Assembly: GCA_003313425.1 (NCBI GenBank)
Contig: NHZP01000002.1
Coordinates: 1,922,001 to 1,986,000, forward strand
DNA length: 64,000 nt
From: Pseudopyrenochaeta lycopersici
Taxonomy: Eukaryota > Ascomycota > Dothideomycetes > Pleosporales > Pseudopyrenochaetaceae
Reading direction: 5' to 3'
Positions 24,690-36,802 of the stretch are shown here, piece by piece. Below the pieces are notes generated by a model that saw nothing but the letters and a program-made list of their open reading frames with translations, was not told the DNA's origin and did not search any database. The position numbers were made by a program, and so were the translations under genes. Every line of letters starts with the position of its first letter. The stretch's first letter is position 1.

Positions 24690-27600
24690 AAAAGTATAAA
24701 TATAGTCGTGTCCACAATATATCGAGAACTGCCGCATTGACGATAGCGACAGCTGGCCCCGCTTATAGCGTTGTTGAACTTCCTAATTGCATCTGGCAGT
24801 CCTAGTTACGTCTGACAGTCTCGGCTTTTGCATAGTGACCTCACCTAGATATACAGCAGGACAAGGAGTTTTTCATCTTTTGCAAATTTTGATATAAATT
24901 GGGCACCTGTTGAAGAAGATAATCGTTCACACTATCATTTGACTATATCACTATATACTGTTCAGCCTTCGCTTTGGACATCATTGACCTTCCTCGTGCA
25001 CGAAGATTTTCAATTAATACCTGATCTAGTAGTCCAGCAAGTATCTTACCTAAAATATTAGAAATATGCGAGCATCCAAATCAGTCTTGAATTCTCCACC
25101 TTTTTGCACCGTTAAGTCCGATACATGGCGAACAAAAAGAAAGTTATGGGACAAAGATACTGCAAGGGTTCTGCAAGATTTCAAGTAAAATTCAGATGAA
25201 ATGTGAATTGTGCATGCTGATAATTCGCTCTCAGACTATTTCCTCGCGGACAGCCTGTACCATACCAAGTTTGCGTCGCTATTTCACGCCCCCTACATAG
25301 ATACAACTTCGATTAAATGCACTATCTGTGCGAATGCCTAGAAGCCTTGACTCTGTCAGATTTTCGCCCCTTGGTCCTCCGGAGTAACACAGTTATTGGT
25401 GACAACACAAATAACAGCAGCTGTCTTCCTCACAGTCTTCGCAGCGACAAGGACAAATGCAATCAAAAATAGTTACGTAAAGGCAGTCGATAAACGACAT
25501 ATTAGGCTTGGCCGTCTCAGCGTGATTATGGAGATACAAGGGGAGATTTGGTTTACCAAGAACTTTTATTGTCTTTCCACTTGGGTGACCGGGATAATTT
25601 TAAGTGTTAAAGGGAGGCGGAAAGATATGATGAAGGGAATTGAGCAGTAAAAATAGTTGGAGCAGCTCATTAGTTGTTTGAGTTTGTCAGTAGCGTGCAA
25701 ATAGCTGGCACTGGTGTTGGCGTTCGCGGAAAGCAAAGCTTTGATTGCCAACGCTTGGGATTGGGTCGGCCTTGGGCGCTAGGGATGGGCCTACAACAAC
25801 AATCCAAGCTCAGTTTGCTTCGTAGCTAAGACTGTACGATTCTGCTCAAGAGTTACTTAATGACTGTATTTGGATGCGCCCTTTGCTCTGCTATACAAGG
25901 AATTAGCAGAACTTATAGATGAAGGAAGGTCCCCAAAGGTTGAAATGAGCCCCTGACAGGCACATCTTTACACCAAATTCAAGCTTACAAAGTTTATACT
26001 TCTCACAGGTGATAGATTGAAGCATTTCCGGAACCTCTTTTTCCACATTCTGTTGGATCAGACTTGGGTAACCGAGCGGTATCTTTAACACGAATATTAA
26101 GGTGACCATCCGAAAGCAAAGCACCAAAGTGAATTATCATCCGCTGGTGCAGTGACAATAATTACATCTGCAATCGCGACGGAAATATGAGACTTTCGTA
26201 TGTGTTAAGGTAAGTGCCCAGCAATGTTTTCCATTCTTGAAGTGGAGATACAGTGAGTGGTCATTGGTGTGGCTTTGGCCCAAAAATAATCCTGCACATT
26301 GAACCGTCATCTAAGCAACCAAAGGCATAATAATAGTTCTACTATATGTCTATACTGCTCGTATCAAGGTGACTGCTCCTCTCCACAGTTCTTTATTCCT
26401 AGTGGGTCGAACTTTCATTCAGCTTTCGTCTCCCTACCACTTCCATCATAAGAGCTACGTCTGTTGAGTGAGTATGATCTGATTGGTGGCGCAGACCAGC
26501 ACAGTTGGACTGACGATATTGTGTACGAGTGATGCAGCGCAGCGCTGGAAAACCCCTAATCTAATCCCGACTGTGTCAAACATGACACCCTGCTCAAGTT
26601 GATACATACTACTTTACAAGGCTCAGGGATCTTTTCGGTTGTTCAAAAGTTCTCATTGTGATATATTTGAGCAAGTGGACAATATGGGTAACAAATGCTT
26701 TCGTTATATCTTCGGCAAAAGCCCTGTTAAATCTGGCCATTGCCATTCATTCCCCAAATTGACCCGCAACTTCAATGCAGGTTTGGATGCTCTTACCGTG
26801 ATAGTTATCGTGATTTCTCCTCTAACTATGGCACCAATTGTCGGCCAGATTTACAACAAAACAATACAGCTGTTGGATCTTTGATAAAAGCAAATATTGA
26901 AGTGGCACGAAGTTCATAGAAAGGGAGCCCGGTAGCGTTCATACATCATAGCTGACCAGCAATACTTCACGGCGGATGCCTAAATATAGAAGCAGGTCAT
27001 TGGAGGCTTGAACCAGTCCAAGTAGAGTAATTTTATACAATGATAAGCAAGATTTCAGTAGAGTAATAGATGCAGAGGCTAAAGATGCTAGCGATAGATA
27101 CTTCTGGTATGTGACCAACATGGACAGGGATGGAAGGCTCACGTAGAGAACAAGCTGTTCAGCACGACACTGGGGTCTTCGTGCGCGGCAAAGCAAGATT
27201 AAGCATTTGCACGAGTAATTATATATTTGAGTCTCTAATTGAGACGACAATTACTGATTGTCAAGGCGGCTGTTGATTCTGGATTTGGGCTATAGAATTT
27301 ACCAGATACCCAGGTCAAACCTGGCATGGGATACTCGGTAAAGTTCTTGAGATACACTTGTTTTTGACTCATGATCAGACTTATAGTCAAGCTTAACGCA
27401 TTGAATAATTTCACTGAACCTCAGACATCAAACCTTACGCAATGCGATTCAGTGGTGGGTAACTAGCTAACCCCGTGGTTTGCTGCGGTACCTCTTGCCA
27501 ACGGCGCAAATGGTGGCCCGCCTTATGTGCATGATAAACAGGGACGGTTGGATCCTGAAGCGTTCCACAGCTATCGCCAGCAACGGCTACAACAGCCGGA

Positions 27601-28822
27601 CAACCAATTACAACAAGGAATTATACGCATCATCATTGATGTGGTTTTGCTCGGTGAAGTTAGGAGATGGCCTCGTTAGCAAGAATTAGTGTCTCACCTC
27701 ATGTGTGCATTGGCATGGTGGACCCCAGGCACCTCATATATCTGATATTCGTTACCCTCGCCACCATTGCTACTGGCATCTTGCTATTGGTGTGAAAGTT
27801 GAAGATGCACAGTAGTAAGGGAAACCCCATCATTGGCATGGCTACATTGGGGTGGAGCGCTCAGGAGCAGTCAGGCCGGGGATATGCTTAGAGTTGAATC
27901 ATTCCACACGAGAGACACAGCATAGCCATCGGACTTGTAGAGGTTACCAGTGAGCTTCATGAGGAGTGAGACCGGAACCTTGGGGCTGTATAGCCCGCCG
28001 GCGGACTCAATGCAATTACCAGAACTGACAAACTTCGATGGCAAGAAAGATCACCGGCTTTCCAGTAGCATTTGGAGAAGGTCACATGCAGACATAACCC
28101 GGGATTCAATACTGCAAAGCGCTTCTAGCTCTCCTGGGCCCTCTCTGTTTAGGGGTCAGCCGATGGAGGCTTCAATCTCGAGCATAGTGCCGCTGTGGTG
28201 CTATACGCCTTTCAAACCACCAACGACCTGATAAATGCCCCTTTATTTGCTCACTGTCAGCCACTGATCTTAGGTCAATCCTCTTCCAGGTAGTGACCGG
28301 CTAAACCCTTCATGCTCTCTTGAGCCAACGTTGACGGCGCTCCGAATCTTCCGCATTCTTACCACACCAAGAGTGCCACGGCGACCTTCGGTTTCGGTAC
28401 GGTGGCGAAGCAACACGAACGGTCGTGTCGAAGCACAAATGCTCGTCCGTAGATCCATCTTTTCGTGGCTGATTTGCCTGGCACATGACAATCTTGTTTG
28501 TCATGCCGCGTTCGTGTGACGCTTATTCGAACCAGAGGTAAGACTTGGACGGAAAATGCACTCTCAACCACTATGGCATGTCATTTCGACGTCTTAAGTC
28601 CAAGCTCTCGGCACTTGGAAGTCTCCTGAGTCGCTAAACGGCGCATCGCCTCTGCCAAATTGCTCCGATATGAGGTGATTGACAGCACGTTTCCCGGAAC
28701 GTCAAACCCTTGAAAGCACAGGTACGGAAGTACATGGCTGCTCAGAAAGAAAAGTCCGAGATGCTCTTCCTAACCAATCAACGTGTGCATGTCAAACCAT
28801 AATAATTCCGTTTCATCTGACT

Positions 28823-28848
28823 ACCCCGCAAAACAAATTAAGCGGGGT
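28823..28848. promoter_or_regulatory. Paired CreA/Mig1-type sites upstream of the GH7 gene
   Basis: A perfect inverted pair: ACCCCGC at 28823-28829 and GCGGGGT at 28842-28848, 12 bp apart. Both halves fit the CreA consensus SYGGRG. The pair lies about 610 bp before the GH7 start codon. Paired sites are known to mediate glucose repression of cellulase genes in other ascomycetes; the role here is inferred. Confidence 0.4.
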
Positions 28849-29372
28849 GCGTATGGTCCGCTTGGACCCTGCTCTCGACGAACAACACCAAGCTACCATC
28901 GGTACCAAGTATATGCCTCCAAGGGGATATAAACAACCCAAGCTCCTTCTCCCGAAAGCTTAACCGTGTAACCCACTCTCATGCATCCAACCTGCTCCCT
29001 TTCATTCGCCTAACCACGCTAACCGCTCAGTGACCTCCTAGCGCCACTATGTTTTAGCTCTATATACCGGATCATCGTATACTTGGCGACGTCGTGGCCA
29101 TCACACCCCTCGTCCCAGCCAAGATGCAAACTCTGATGAGGCAAATTTCTGGAAAACTGGGTTGTGCGACGATGTGACGACTTGGCTGCGGTTTTGGATG
29201 AGGCTCCATATTCCAAGCCGGATGAAGAGCCCAACGGGCCGTCGATTGTCGCATCCGATGACCCAGGTCTCAATATCAGATGAACATCAGGCTACTCTTT
29301 CTGAGAATACTGCAATTTGTAGTGGGTAATCTGCTCACCAGGAGACAGTGTAGGGACGCGGAGTGTACCACA

Positions 29373-29379
29373 TATAAGG
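29373..29379 (+). promoter_or_regulatory. TATA box of the GH7 cellulase gene
   Basis: TATAAGG lies 74-80 bp before the ATG at 29453. It is the only TATA-like site in the proximal promoter. Confidence 0.45.
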
Positions 29380-29452
29380 GGAATGAGCCGCGACTGAGCC
29401 TCTGTATCAACCTTTACCTCCATCAGAAACCGATACCTGCGACTCAATCATC

Positions 29453-30920
29453 ATGGTTTCCGCATCTACTGCAGCGGCTATTTTGGCCTTCTGCGCTTCC
29501 AGCGCCTCTGCCTGGGTCGTTGGCACGCAGCAAACTGAGACTCATCCCAGGATGACCTGGCAGCGCTGCACAGGAAAGGGTGGAAACAGCTGCACCAACG
29601 TCAACGGTGAAATCGTCATCGATGCCAACTGGCGCTGGCTCCATGCTACAGGTGGCTATACCAATTGCTTCACCGGCAACGAGTGGAACACGACTGCCTG
29701 CCCAACCAACGCTGCATGCACCAGGAATTGTGCCATTGAGGGTTCAGATTATTCAGGAACCTATGGTATCACTACCTCTGGCAACTCTCTCACCCTGAAG
29801 TTCATCACCAAGGGCCAGTACTCGACCAACATCGGCTCCCGTACATACCTCATGAAGGATTCCACCAACTACGAGATGTTCCAGCTTATCGGCAACGAGT
29901 TCACCTTTGATGTCGACCTCTCGCAGCTACCTTGCGGTCTCAATGGAGCTCTCTATTTCGTCTCTATGCCTCAGAAGGGCCACGGCACGCCTGGTGCCAA
30001 GTACGGAACTGGTACGTCGTGTTAGGCGCGGATTGTGACACTGATACTGACACCTGATATAGGATACTGCGACGCTCAGTGCGCTCGCGACTTGAAGTAC
30101 ATCAATGGCCAGGCCAACGCCGAGGGATGGACAGCCTCGTCCAGTGACGCCAACGCTGGTGTCGGTAAGAAGGGCGCTTGCTGGTAATGATCCTTATCAA
30201 CTAATCAACTCTTTCACACTAACAAAACCTAGCGCCGAGATGGACGTCTGGGAGGCAAATTCCGTCTCCACTGCCCTCACTCCTCATTCCTGCCAGCCCG
30301 AAGGCTACTCTGTCTGCGAAGATACCTCATGCGGAGGTACCTACTCTCTCGACCGCTACGCTGGCTCTTGCGACGCGAACGGCTGCGACTTCAACCCCTT
30401 CCGTGTTGGTGTCAAGGACTTCTATGGAAAGGGCAAGACCGTCGATACCTCCAAAAAGATGACCGTCGTCACTCAATTCTTGGGCTCGGGCAGCACGCTC
30501 ACAGAACTCAAGCGCTTCTACGTTCAGAACGGCAGAGTCATTTCCAACCCCCAGCCTACCATTCCCGGCATGACCGGCAACTCCATCACCCAAGCGTGGT
30601 GCAACACTCAAAAATCCGTGTTCCAGGAGGAGGTCTACCCCTTCAATGAGTTCGGCGGTATGGCGTCCATGGGCAAGGGTATGGCCCTCGGCATGGTGCT
30701 CGTCATGTCCCTGTGGGATGACCACTACGCCAATATGTTGTGGCTTGACAGCAACTACCCCACTGCTGCTGACCCAGCGAAGCCTGGTGTTGCACGTGGC
30801 GAGTGCGACATCACGAGCGGTGTCCCGGCTGAGGTTGAGGCTGCCAACCCGAACGCGCAGGTTGTCTTCTCGAACATCAAGTTTGGTCCTATTGGATCGA
30901 CCTTCGCACAGCCCGCATAA
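29453..30920 (+). CDS. GH7 cellobiohydrolase, catalytic domain only
   Basis: Exons 29453-30011, 30063-30183 and 30233-30920 give 455 aa. The N-terminal signal peptide ends near ASASA-W, followed by the GH7 opening [15 protein letters not shown]. The catalytic signature EMDVWEAN is intact, with nucleophile Glu 229, Asp 231 and acid/base Glu 234. Many cysteines are placed as in Cel7A ([22 protein letters not shown]). The enzyme cuts cellobiose units from the reducing ends of cellulose chains outside the cell. There is no C-terminal linker or CBM1: the protein ends about ten residues after the last conserved strand, at GSTFAQPA. The reading is cellobiohydrolase rather than endoglucanase because the tunnel-loop regions appear full-length, but I cannot verify this by modelling. 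Confidence 0.95.
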
Positions 30921-32129
30921 GTTTGAAAAGCAGAAGTCTTGGTGCCGCTGTAGCTTGCTCGCCGAGTCTACATGTATATAGCCCGCTCTCTGGGGCATCA
31001 TCGGCGAGGGGGTTACGGGTTCTTCGTGTACATAAATTGATTTGCGTCAACGTCACTCGCTTGTTCCTAGATAGAACAAAGAACCAAGTTACATGGAACT
31101 ATGTTTGCAAAGTCCATACCTTGTGCTCTTGATGTCGCTTGCCATCAACGATTGGGTTTCCTTTCCTCATTGATCATTTAACTGAAACGCGAATTGCCAA
31201 AGAAGAATCTAGGGGAGTAATGCAGCTACGGCGAGAATCACTTGAAGCAAGCTGAACAAATACGTAGAAACTATGACTTCTGACCCATGCGGTATTATCA
31301 GGCACGCATTGTGATGCTAATTTCATCAATGAAGGAGAAATGCGCATGGGCTTTTCGGATTACGAGGTACGTCCGAGTAGGAGTCTGAGATCGAACAAGT
31401 GCCTTGAAGTCACTCGAATGAGTAAGTAAATGCCTTCCTTAGAGTTTGATATATTTTTTAAATGCTCCGATTCTCAGTATCATAATTTTCATCTTTGACG
31501 TGGCCGCGTGGCCGCGTCTTTCCGGCACGGGTTTCTTTCTTCATCCAGCTTGTTGTCTAGACTTATCACTATGACTATATATTGTTCACGCGGGTTATTT
31601 TACTCCTTCCCACACTCACGTTGACGATTTGGCAATCAGAATGGTCGGACAGTTGAAAGTTGCCAGTTTCGCTCGCAAAATAATCGTGCTGAAGTGCGAT
31701 GCAGATCTGTTTCGTGACAGATTGTTTCGGACTCTCGGCTAACGCTGTTTTCATGTGTTTTCTCCGATTCATCTAGGACTAGGTTGGGTTGGTCACAACG
31801 AACAACCATGCATGGTTGTCTCACGCTGCGCAGGCGAGTGGTTTGGTTGGTTGAGCGATGCACCGAGGCTCTAACTAAGATCGGCAGGTATAGGATGCGC
31901 AGGCATTAAACCCCCTCCCTGAGCCTGCTGCTGGCATGCTCTTCTGAACGTGCCTGAGGGGATGTGTATAACTAGGTAATGGCCGCCGAATGCATGATGG
32001 CGAGGACGCGTAATAAAGCTAAGTCCAGTCCATTGTTTCGAGCCAGACTGCGATATATAAAATGAAGGACGACACGCCCGCAGCATCGATCAGGTTGCTG
32101 GTTGCCAAACACCAGCACCCATATTCACA
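30921..32129. other. Intergenic region between GH7 and phytase-like genes
   Basis: About 1.2 kb holding the GH7 3' UTR and the promoter of the phytase-like gene. No coding pattern seen; the sequence near 31440-31560 is AT-rich. Confidence 0.5.
32054..32062 (+). promoter_or_regulatory. TATA box of the phytase-like gene
   Basis: TATATAAAA lies 68-76 bp before the ATG at 32130. Confidence 0.5.
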
Positions 32130-34440
32130 ATGGGGATCTTGTTTCGTTGCCTGACGTTGGTGTCAACGATAGGATGGTTGATCGCCGCCCAAGATGTGAA
32201 CATCACACTCGTTCCAGCAGCCACAGGCTTCGAAGGCGATAGCACAGCATTCGTTTACGGTAGCTCACCACTCCTGGTCGCAAATGATGGAAGCGCAGCA
32301 GATGGTGGTTTCCGCATTTTCTCCGTCTCCAGCACGACTCCATTTGAGCAGAACACACATGAAAAGAGCGGCCGTTCAAAATTTGCGGTCCCCGTATACG
32401 ATGTAGGCGGCCGCGACGTTCTCATCAACATCCCTGCCCCAGATTCTCTCATCAGAGTGTTTGATGCAGAAAGTGGGAATGAGGTAGACAGCAACGACAA
32501 GATTCATTTGGGTGATTGGAGCACAGCTTGTGCGTGGCGCAGTCAGAAGAGTGGAGAGAGTTACTTCTTCCTATTCGGGAAGAAAATGGCGGTGCAGTTT
32601 CTGGTCAGAGGCGAAGACGAAGATAGTGATGTCGAGATTCTCGAGGTAGTATTTGAACAAATAGGCCAAATAGTTTCAAGTGCTGATGTAAAGATAGGTC
32701 CAAACCTTTCCCATTCCCATTGAAGCCGAATCATGCTCCGTCTTTTCCAACGGGCAAGTTTTTTTTTCAGGCGATGACCAGCCTCTGTACTCTTTCCAGG
32801 TCTCTGAATCCACCACTGCCCCAGAAGTCAAGACAGTTGTCGAAGACATCAAGGTTGCTGGTCTTGCTACATACTACACTGCTTCTGGCGACTACCTCTT
32901 CGTTGCTCACGATGAGTCTATTGATGTCTACGACGGTCAAACCAGTCCGAAAGGAAGCATCAGCTTAAGTGGCATTTCAGAGCTTTCGATCGAAGGCGGA
33001 CTTTCCATTCTCCAATCTTCAGTCGATGGCTATTCTTCTGGTGCCATTGCTTTTGCATTCGAAGGCGAAGACGATACTGGTGTTGCTATTGGCTCGTTAG
33101 ATGGCGTACTCGCTCCCCTGGGTATCGAGATCAACACGGGGTACAACCCCAAAGAGAAGCCGTGTGAGGATTGTGAAAGCGTCATATCGGATAAATGTAC
33201 CAGAAACGGCTTTATTCAAGATTCTGGAGGCTGTTCCTGTTTTCCTGGTTTCACTGGTGACGACTGCTCCAAGACAACCTGCGAGAACGAATGCTCCGGC
33301 CATGGAGAGTGCGATGGTCCGAATGTTTGCGATTGCAAAGACGGCTGGACTGGACCTGACTGCTCCTTTGTTGCGGTTAAGGCGAAGTATGAGACGGACG
33401 CCAATGGTGGTGACGGGGACGACCCTGCGATTTGGATACATCCTACCAGACCAGATCAGAGCAAAATCATAACCACGACAAAGTCGGAGGAAGGAGCGGG
33501 GTTCGGGGCTTTTGACCTTCAAGGCAAGCTTTTGCAGCATCTGAATGCAGAAGAGCCTAATAACGTCGACATCATTTACAACTTCACTATTGGCAACCGC
33601 ACAGTAGACCTTGCGTATGCTGCATGCCGTGGCGACAACACACTTTGGTAAGCCAGCGCTATTCTCATCCTCCCAGGTCCTATATGTGCTGACTTGTGTA
33701 GTCTGGTCGAGGTGAATAGCACCGGCCTTCTCAATCCTATCGCTGGCGGCGTCCAATCGCTTCCCACCGACTACGAACCGTACGGCTCCTGCAATTACCG
33801 CTCCCGCACGTCTGGAAAAGAGTATCTTTTTGTCAACAACAAGGAAGCGAAGTATCTTCAATTCGAGCTCACTGCTAGCACAAACGGCACCCTTCAGACC
33901 ACACTTGTGCGCGAGTTTCAAGGCGGTTCTGGTGGCCAGGTCGAAGGCTGTGTCGCCGACGACGAAGCAGGTGTAATCTTCCTCGGTGAAGAGCCTTCTG
34001 GTATCTGGCGTTATGAAGCAGAACCCACTGGTTCCTCCACGGGTGTTCAAATCGCCAAAGTAGGTGACGCAAGTGGCCTCCATGCAGACGTTGAGGGTCT
34101 CACGCTCGTTCCTGCAAAGTCCGGTCCTGGTGGTTATATAATGGTCTCCAGTCAAGGTATTAGCGCATACCTTGTCTATGAGCGGGCGCCGCCACACAAT
34201 TATGTTACAACATTTACTGTTGTCGACAATGAGAAGGCGGGCATTGACCATGTGAGCAATACGGATGGCATCACTGCAGTTGGGAATACGTTGAACAAGG
34301 ACTTCCCGCATGGATTGTTTGTAACGCACGATGATGCAAATGAACTGGCAGAGGGAGGAACGGCGAAGGAAGCAAGCTTTAAGCTGGTCAGCCTAGTGGA
34401 TATACTTGGGGAGGAGAGGGCTCAAAGTTTGGGGTATTGA
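32130..34440 (+). CDS. Secreted beta-propeller phytase-like protein with EGF-like modules
   Basis: Exons 32130-32645, 32698-33647 and 33702-34440 give 734 aa. The N-terminus (about residues 1-20, MGILFRCLTLVSTIGWLIAA) is a signal peptide. Residues ~25-320 look like a degenerate beta-propeller. A Cys-rich linker follows, with two EGF-like modules at about 351-394 (CSCFPGFTGDDC, then CSGHGECDGPNVCDC). The C-terminal half is a 3-phytase (PF02333-like) propeller, opening with GGDGDDPAIWIHP at ~409-421 and containing LFVTHDDAN near the end. Such enzymes need Ca2+ and release phosphate from phytate. Exon 2 has no in-frame ATG over 950 nt, so simple ORF finding misses it; I placed it by splice signals and frame. 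Whether the first propeller is active is unclear. Confidence 0.88.
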
Positions 34441-34957
34441 TCGTGATAGATGAATGTGTCAAGAATTGCTGAATGACTATCTACGTGCTATCAGGACTAC
34501 TGTTACTCTCAAACCTGCTCGCTTCATCTAGCGCTTGTGAAGGGACTAATGTACGACACAGTGTGGGCCACAGCAGAGGCTTCGTGTGGCCTTCCGCAAG
34601 ACCGAACCGGATCACACCACTGTACTACCAACCTTGACAGCGCATTCGCCAATGGCGTAATTCGCTTCAACTACATTTGCACTGGATGCGAGGGAGATGA
34701 CACACGTGGCGAGTGCAAAGTCTTCTTCCTCACTCTACAGGAGCAGGAGCATACGTTGTCCCACTGCGAGCGGGGCGTAAAACTAGACTATACCACCGTC
34801 CCGATCCTAGCTTGGTACGTGGTATGGCTTCACTGCTCAGGATTGGAATAATCAACTCGAGGCAAGGCTGATACAAGCACAATTGGACCGTATTTGGAGG
34901 TGTACAGAGAGGATCAGCCATGAAGCAATGGTACAGTAGATCGGGTGCGCGAACAAT
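34441..34957. other. Convergent 3' region
   Basis: A 517-bp interval between the stop codons of the phytase-like gene and QTRT2, which converge here. It should hold both 3' UTRs. A plus-strand frame with several cysteines (about 34549-34851) has no signal peptide or recognisable domain, so I do not call it. Confidence 0.5.
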
Positions 34958-36508
34958 TCAAGGTCGTGTATCGTCCTCCAGCTTCACGCCCTCCAGCTGT
35001 TCAGCCAGGTTTGCATTTAAGCCTAGCCCTTCCACGCCCACAAGCCCAAGCAGTGCTTCATCGTCGATGACATCTCTCATCTCAGGCCTCTTGTTCGGCT
35101 GCTGACCATGCGCTGCCCTGAGCTTCATGACTTCTTCTTCGCCGAACTTTCTGAAAGCCTTAGGATTCTTCCTCTCCTTTCTAGCATGCTCCTCGCTCTT
35201 GAACTGGTAGCCTCTGACCCTCGGTCCTTGGCCTGTCTTTTCCGGCAGTGTCGGTTCATAGTAGGCTTCGAAAGCAGCGACGTGAGCGTCGAAAGTGCCA
35301 GCTTCGATTGAAGCGCGGACGCCGGCGAAAAAGGCAGACAGAATGGCATGATTGTGCAGCTGCAGCAGGGCCCAGCCGAGCATTTCCTTGGCCGCGAGCA
35401 GGTGCTGCAGGTAGGCACGGTGGTGCTTTGTGCAGGCATAGCAGGTGCAGCCTTGCGATAGCGGGGTGGAGGAAACAGCATGGCCGTCGCTCCACATGTC
35501 GAGTCCCAACGAGTGTCGTGCGCTGGACTGATCGTCTTTGGCTGGCGGAGGGAACGTGAAATCGAGGGCAATGCCAGCGTCGGTAGCGTCGGTCAGGAAG
35601 GGCACGGTGAAGACGTCCATGCCCAGGCTGACCTGGCGCAAGAGCTCGTGTGGGCTGGCGGGCGGATGGAACGACAGCCGCGGCAGGTGGTGCAGCTGGT
35701 CAGGCAGGTCATCAAGGAGATAGGAGTCGTAGATGGCGACGCCGCTGATCTTGTCTGCCATGTCTTGTAGCAGGTGGTCCAAATACCACGACTGCAAGTC
35801 ACGCTCAATGGGCAGTATTGGGGCAAAGATGGCCCAGGCCTTCTCTCCTTCTTCAAGCGTGGCCCTCTTCGCAATCAGGTCGCGCAACCACATCTCGGTG
35901 CGGTCGCTCATCTTGTCCTTCCTTTTGGTGCCCACCGACTCCTGCCCAAATGGAATGTCCGCCAGCCCCACCACAATGTCCGGCTGCAGTTTCCTCGCGG
36001 CAGCTGCATAGTACTCAGAGCTTATCGACCTGAAGCCCACTGACGTGAGAAGGCCCACTTCGGTGTTTGTATTTGCGACGGGGCTATGGATGGGCGGGTT
36101 GCGTCGCGCGCCGAGCACAAGGAGCCTGTCTTGCGGGAGGGCGATGAAGTTGCGGAGCGACTCGGGCACATTGTAATTGAAGATTGGCGGTGTCTTTTGA
36201 GGGTGCTTCTCGACGACTAATCAGTTAGCATCGCGATGCGTCCAAAGGGGAGACAGATACATACAGTCCTCAAGCGCGACATATACGCCATCTACGTTAA
36301 CATTCTTCCTGAAATTATCCTGCGACACATGCGGAACGACGCCTCTGGATGTGTTGCCAACAAAGTCTGGCGTCAGAAGGCTCCTCCGTCCGGCGAGTGA
36401 CAGGCGGCCGACTCGAGGCGCAAGGGCGCCGGTTGTCTTGAGGAGTGCAAATTCCAGCATCTCAGGCGGTAGTTGGCCCAGCTTCTGTGCTGAGGCTTCA
36501 GCGGTCAT
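34958..36508 (-). CDS. QTRT2: Queuine tRNA-ribosyltransferase accessory subunit 2 (QTRT2)
   Basis: Minus-strand exons 36508-36265 and 36216-34958 (48-nt intron) give 500 aa. The protein has the TGT-family barrel fold. Zn ligands are visible as CTCYAC (Cys 338, 340, 343) plus His 369 in ALLQLHNH. In the catalytic subunit the active loop reads GxDLFDCVxPTR; here it is GMDVFTVPFLTDATDAG, so the nucleophilic Asp is replaced by Thr. This marks the accessory subunit, not QTRT1. With QTRT1 it forms the heterodimer that swaps guanine 34 for queuine in tRNAs with GUN anticodons, at the mitochondrial surface in animals. The C-terminus is charged and less conserved. Saccharomyces lacks this pathway, but many filamentous fungi keep it. 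QTRT1 is not in this window. Confidence 0.9.
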
Positions 36509-36802
36509 TTTGTAGCTGGAGAATGTCGGAAACAGACTTCACATCACCTCCTGCCATCATGTCGCGAGCGTGTGGATTTATTTTGCCATGGCGGGGTGCC
36601 GTCTCAAGCGATGATTCAGCGAGAAAATTGTCGGTTGCTCATGTGACAACGCGTCAATTCGTGTCCATCGCATGGTGTTGAACCGCAGTGTAGGCGAGAG
36701 CCATCTTACTCTTGATCCTGCGCTGGTTGCCCACCATTGACCGTCCGCATGTATTCAACACGCCCAATCTGACGCTGGGCCAGTCATAGCCTACAATTCG
36801 CA

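Larger units (their letters stand above)
24690..29452. other. Long gene-poor region with coding-like scraps
   Basis: About 4.8 kb without a gene I can support. It is AT-rich up to about 27.2 kb and closer to coding composition after that. Around 27473-27680 a plus-strand frame reads PPYVHDKQGRLDPEAFHSY and similar plausible protein, but stops without a start or partner exon. A second stretch in another frame (27709-27795) encodes a strongly hydrophobic segment. Both look like pieces of decayed genes. The last 600 bases form the promoter of the GH7 gene. Confidence 0.45.

Noticed and set aside
26939..27250. 103-codon minus-strand frame, Leu-rich
   Set aside because: No recognisable domain, start context or neighbouring exon; it could be an antisense artefact of an old repeat.
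28520..28535. B-box-like GGTTCGAAT on the minus strand, possible tRNA
   Set aside because: No matching A box or acceptor stem at a suitable distance.
34549..34851. Cys-rich plus-strand frame after the phytase-like gene
   Set aside because: No signal peptide and no domain; it lies in the expected 3' UTR region of convergent genes.
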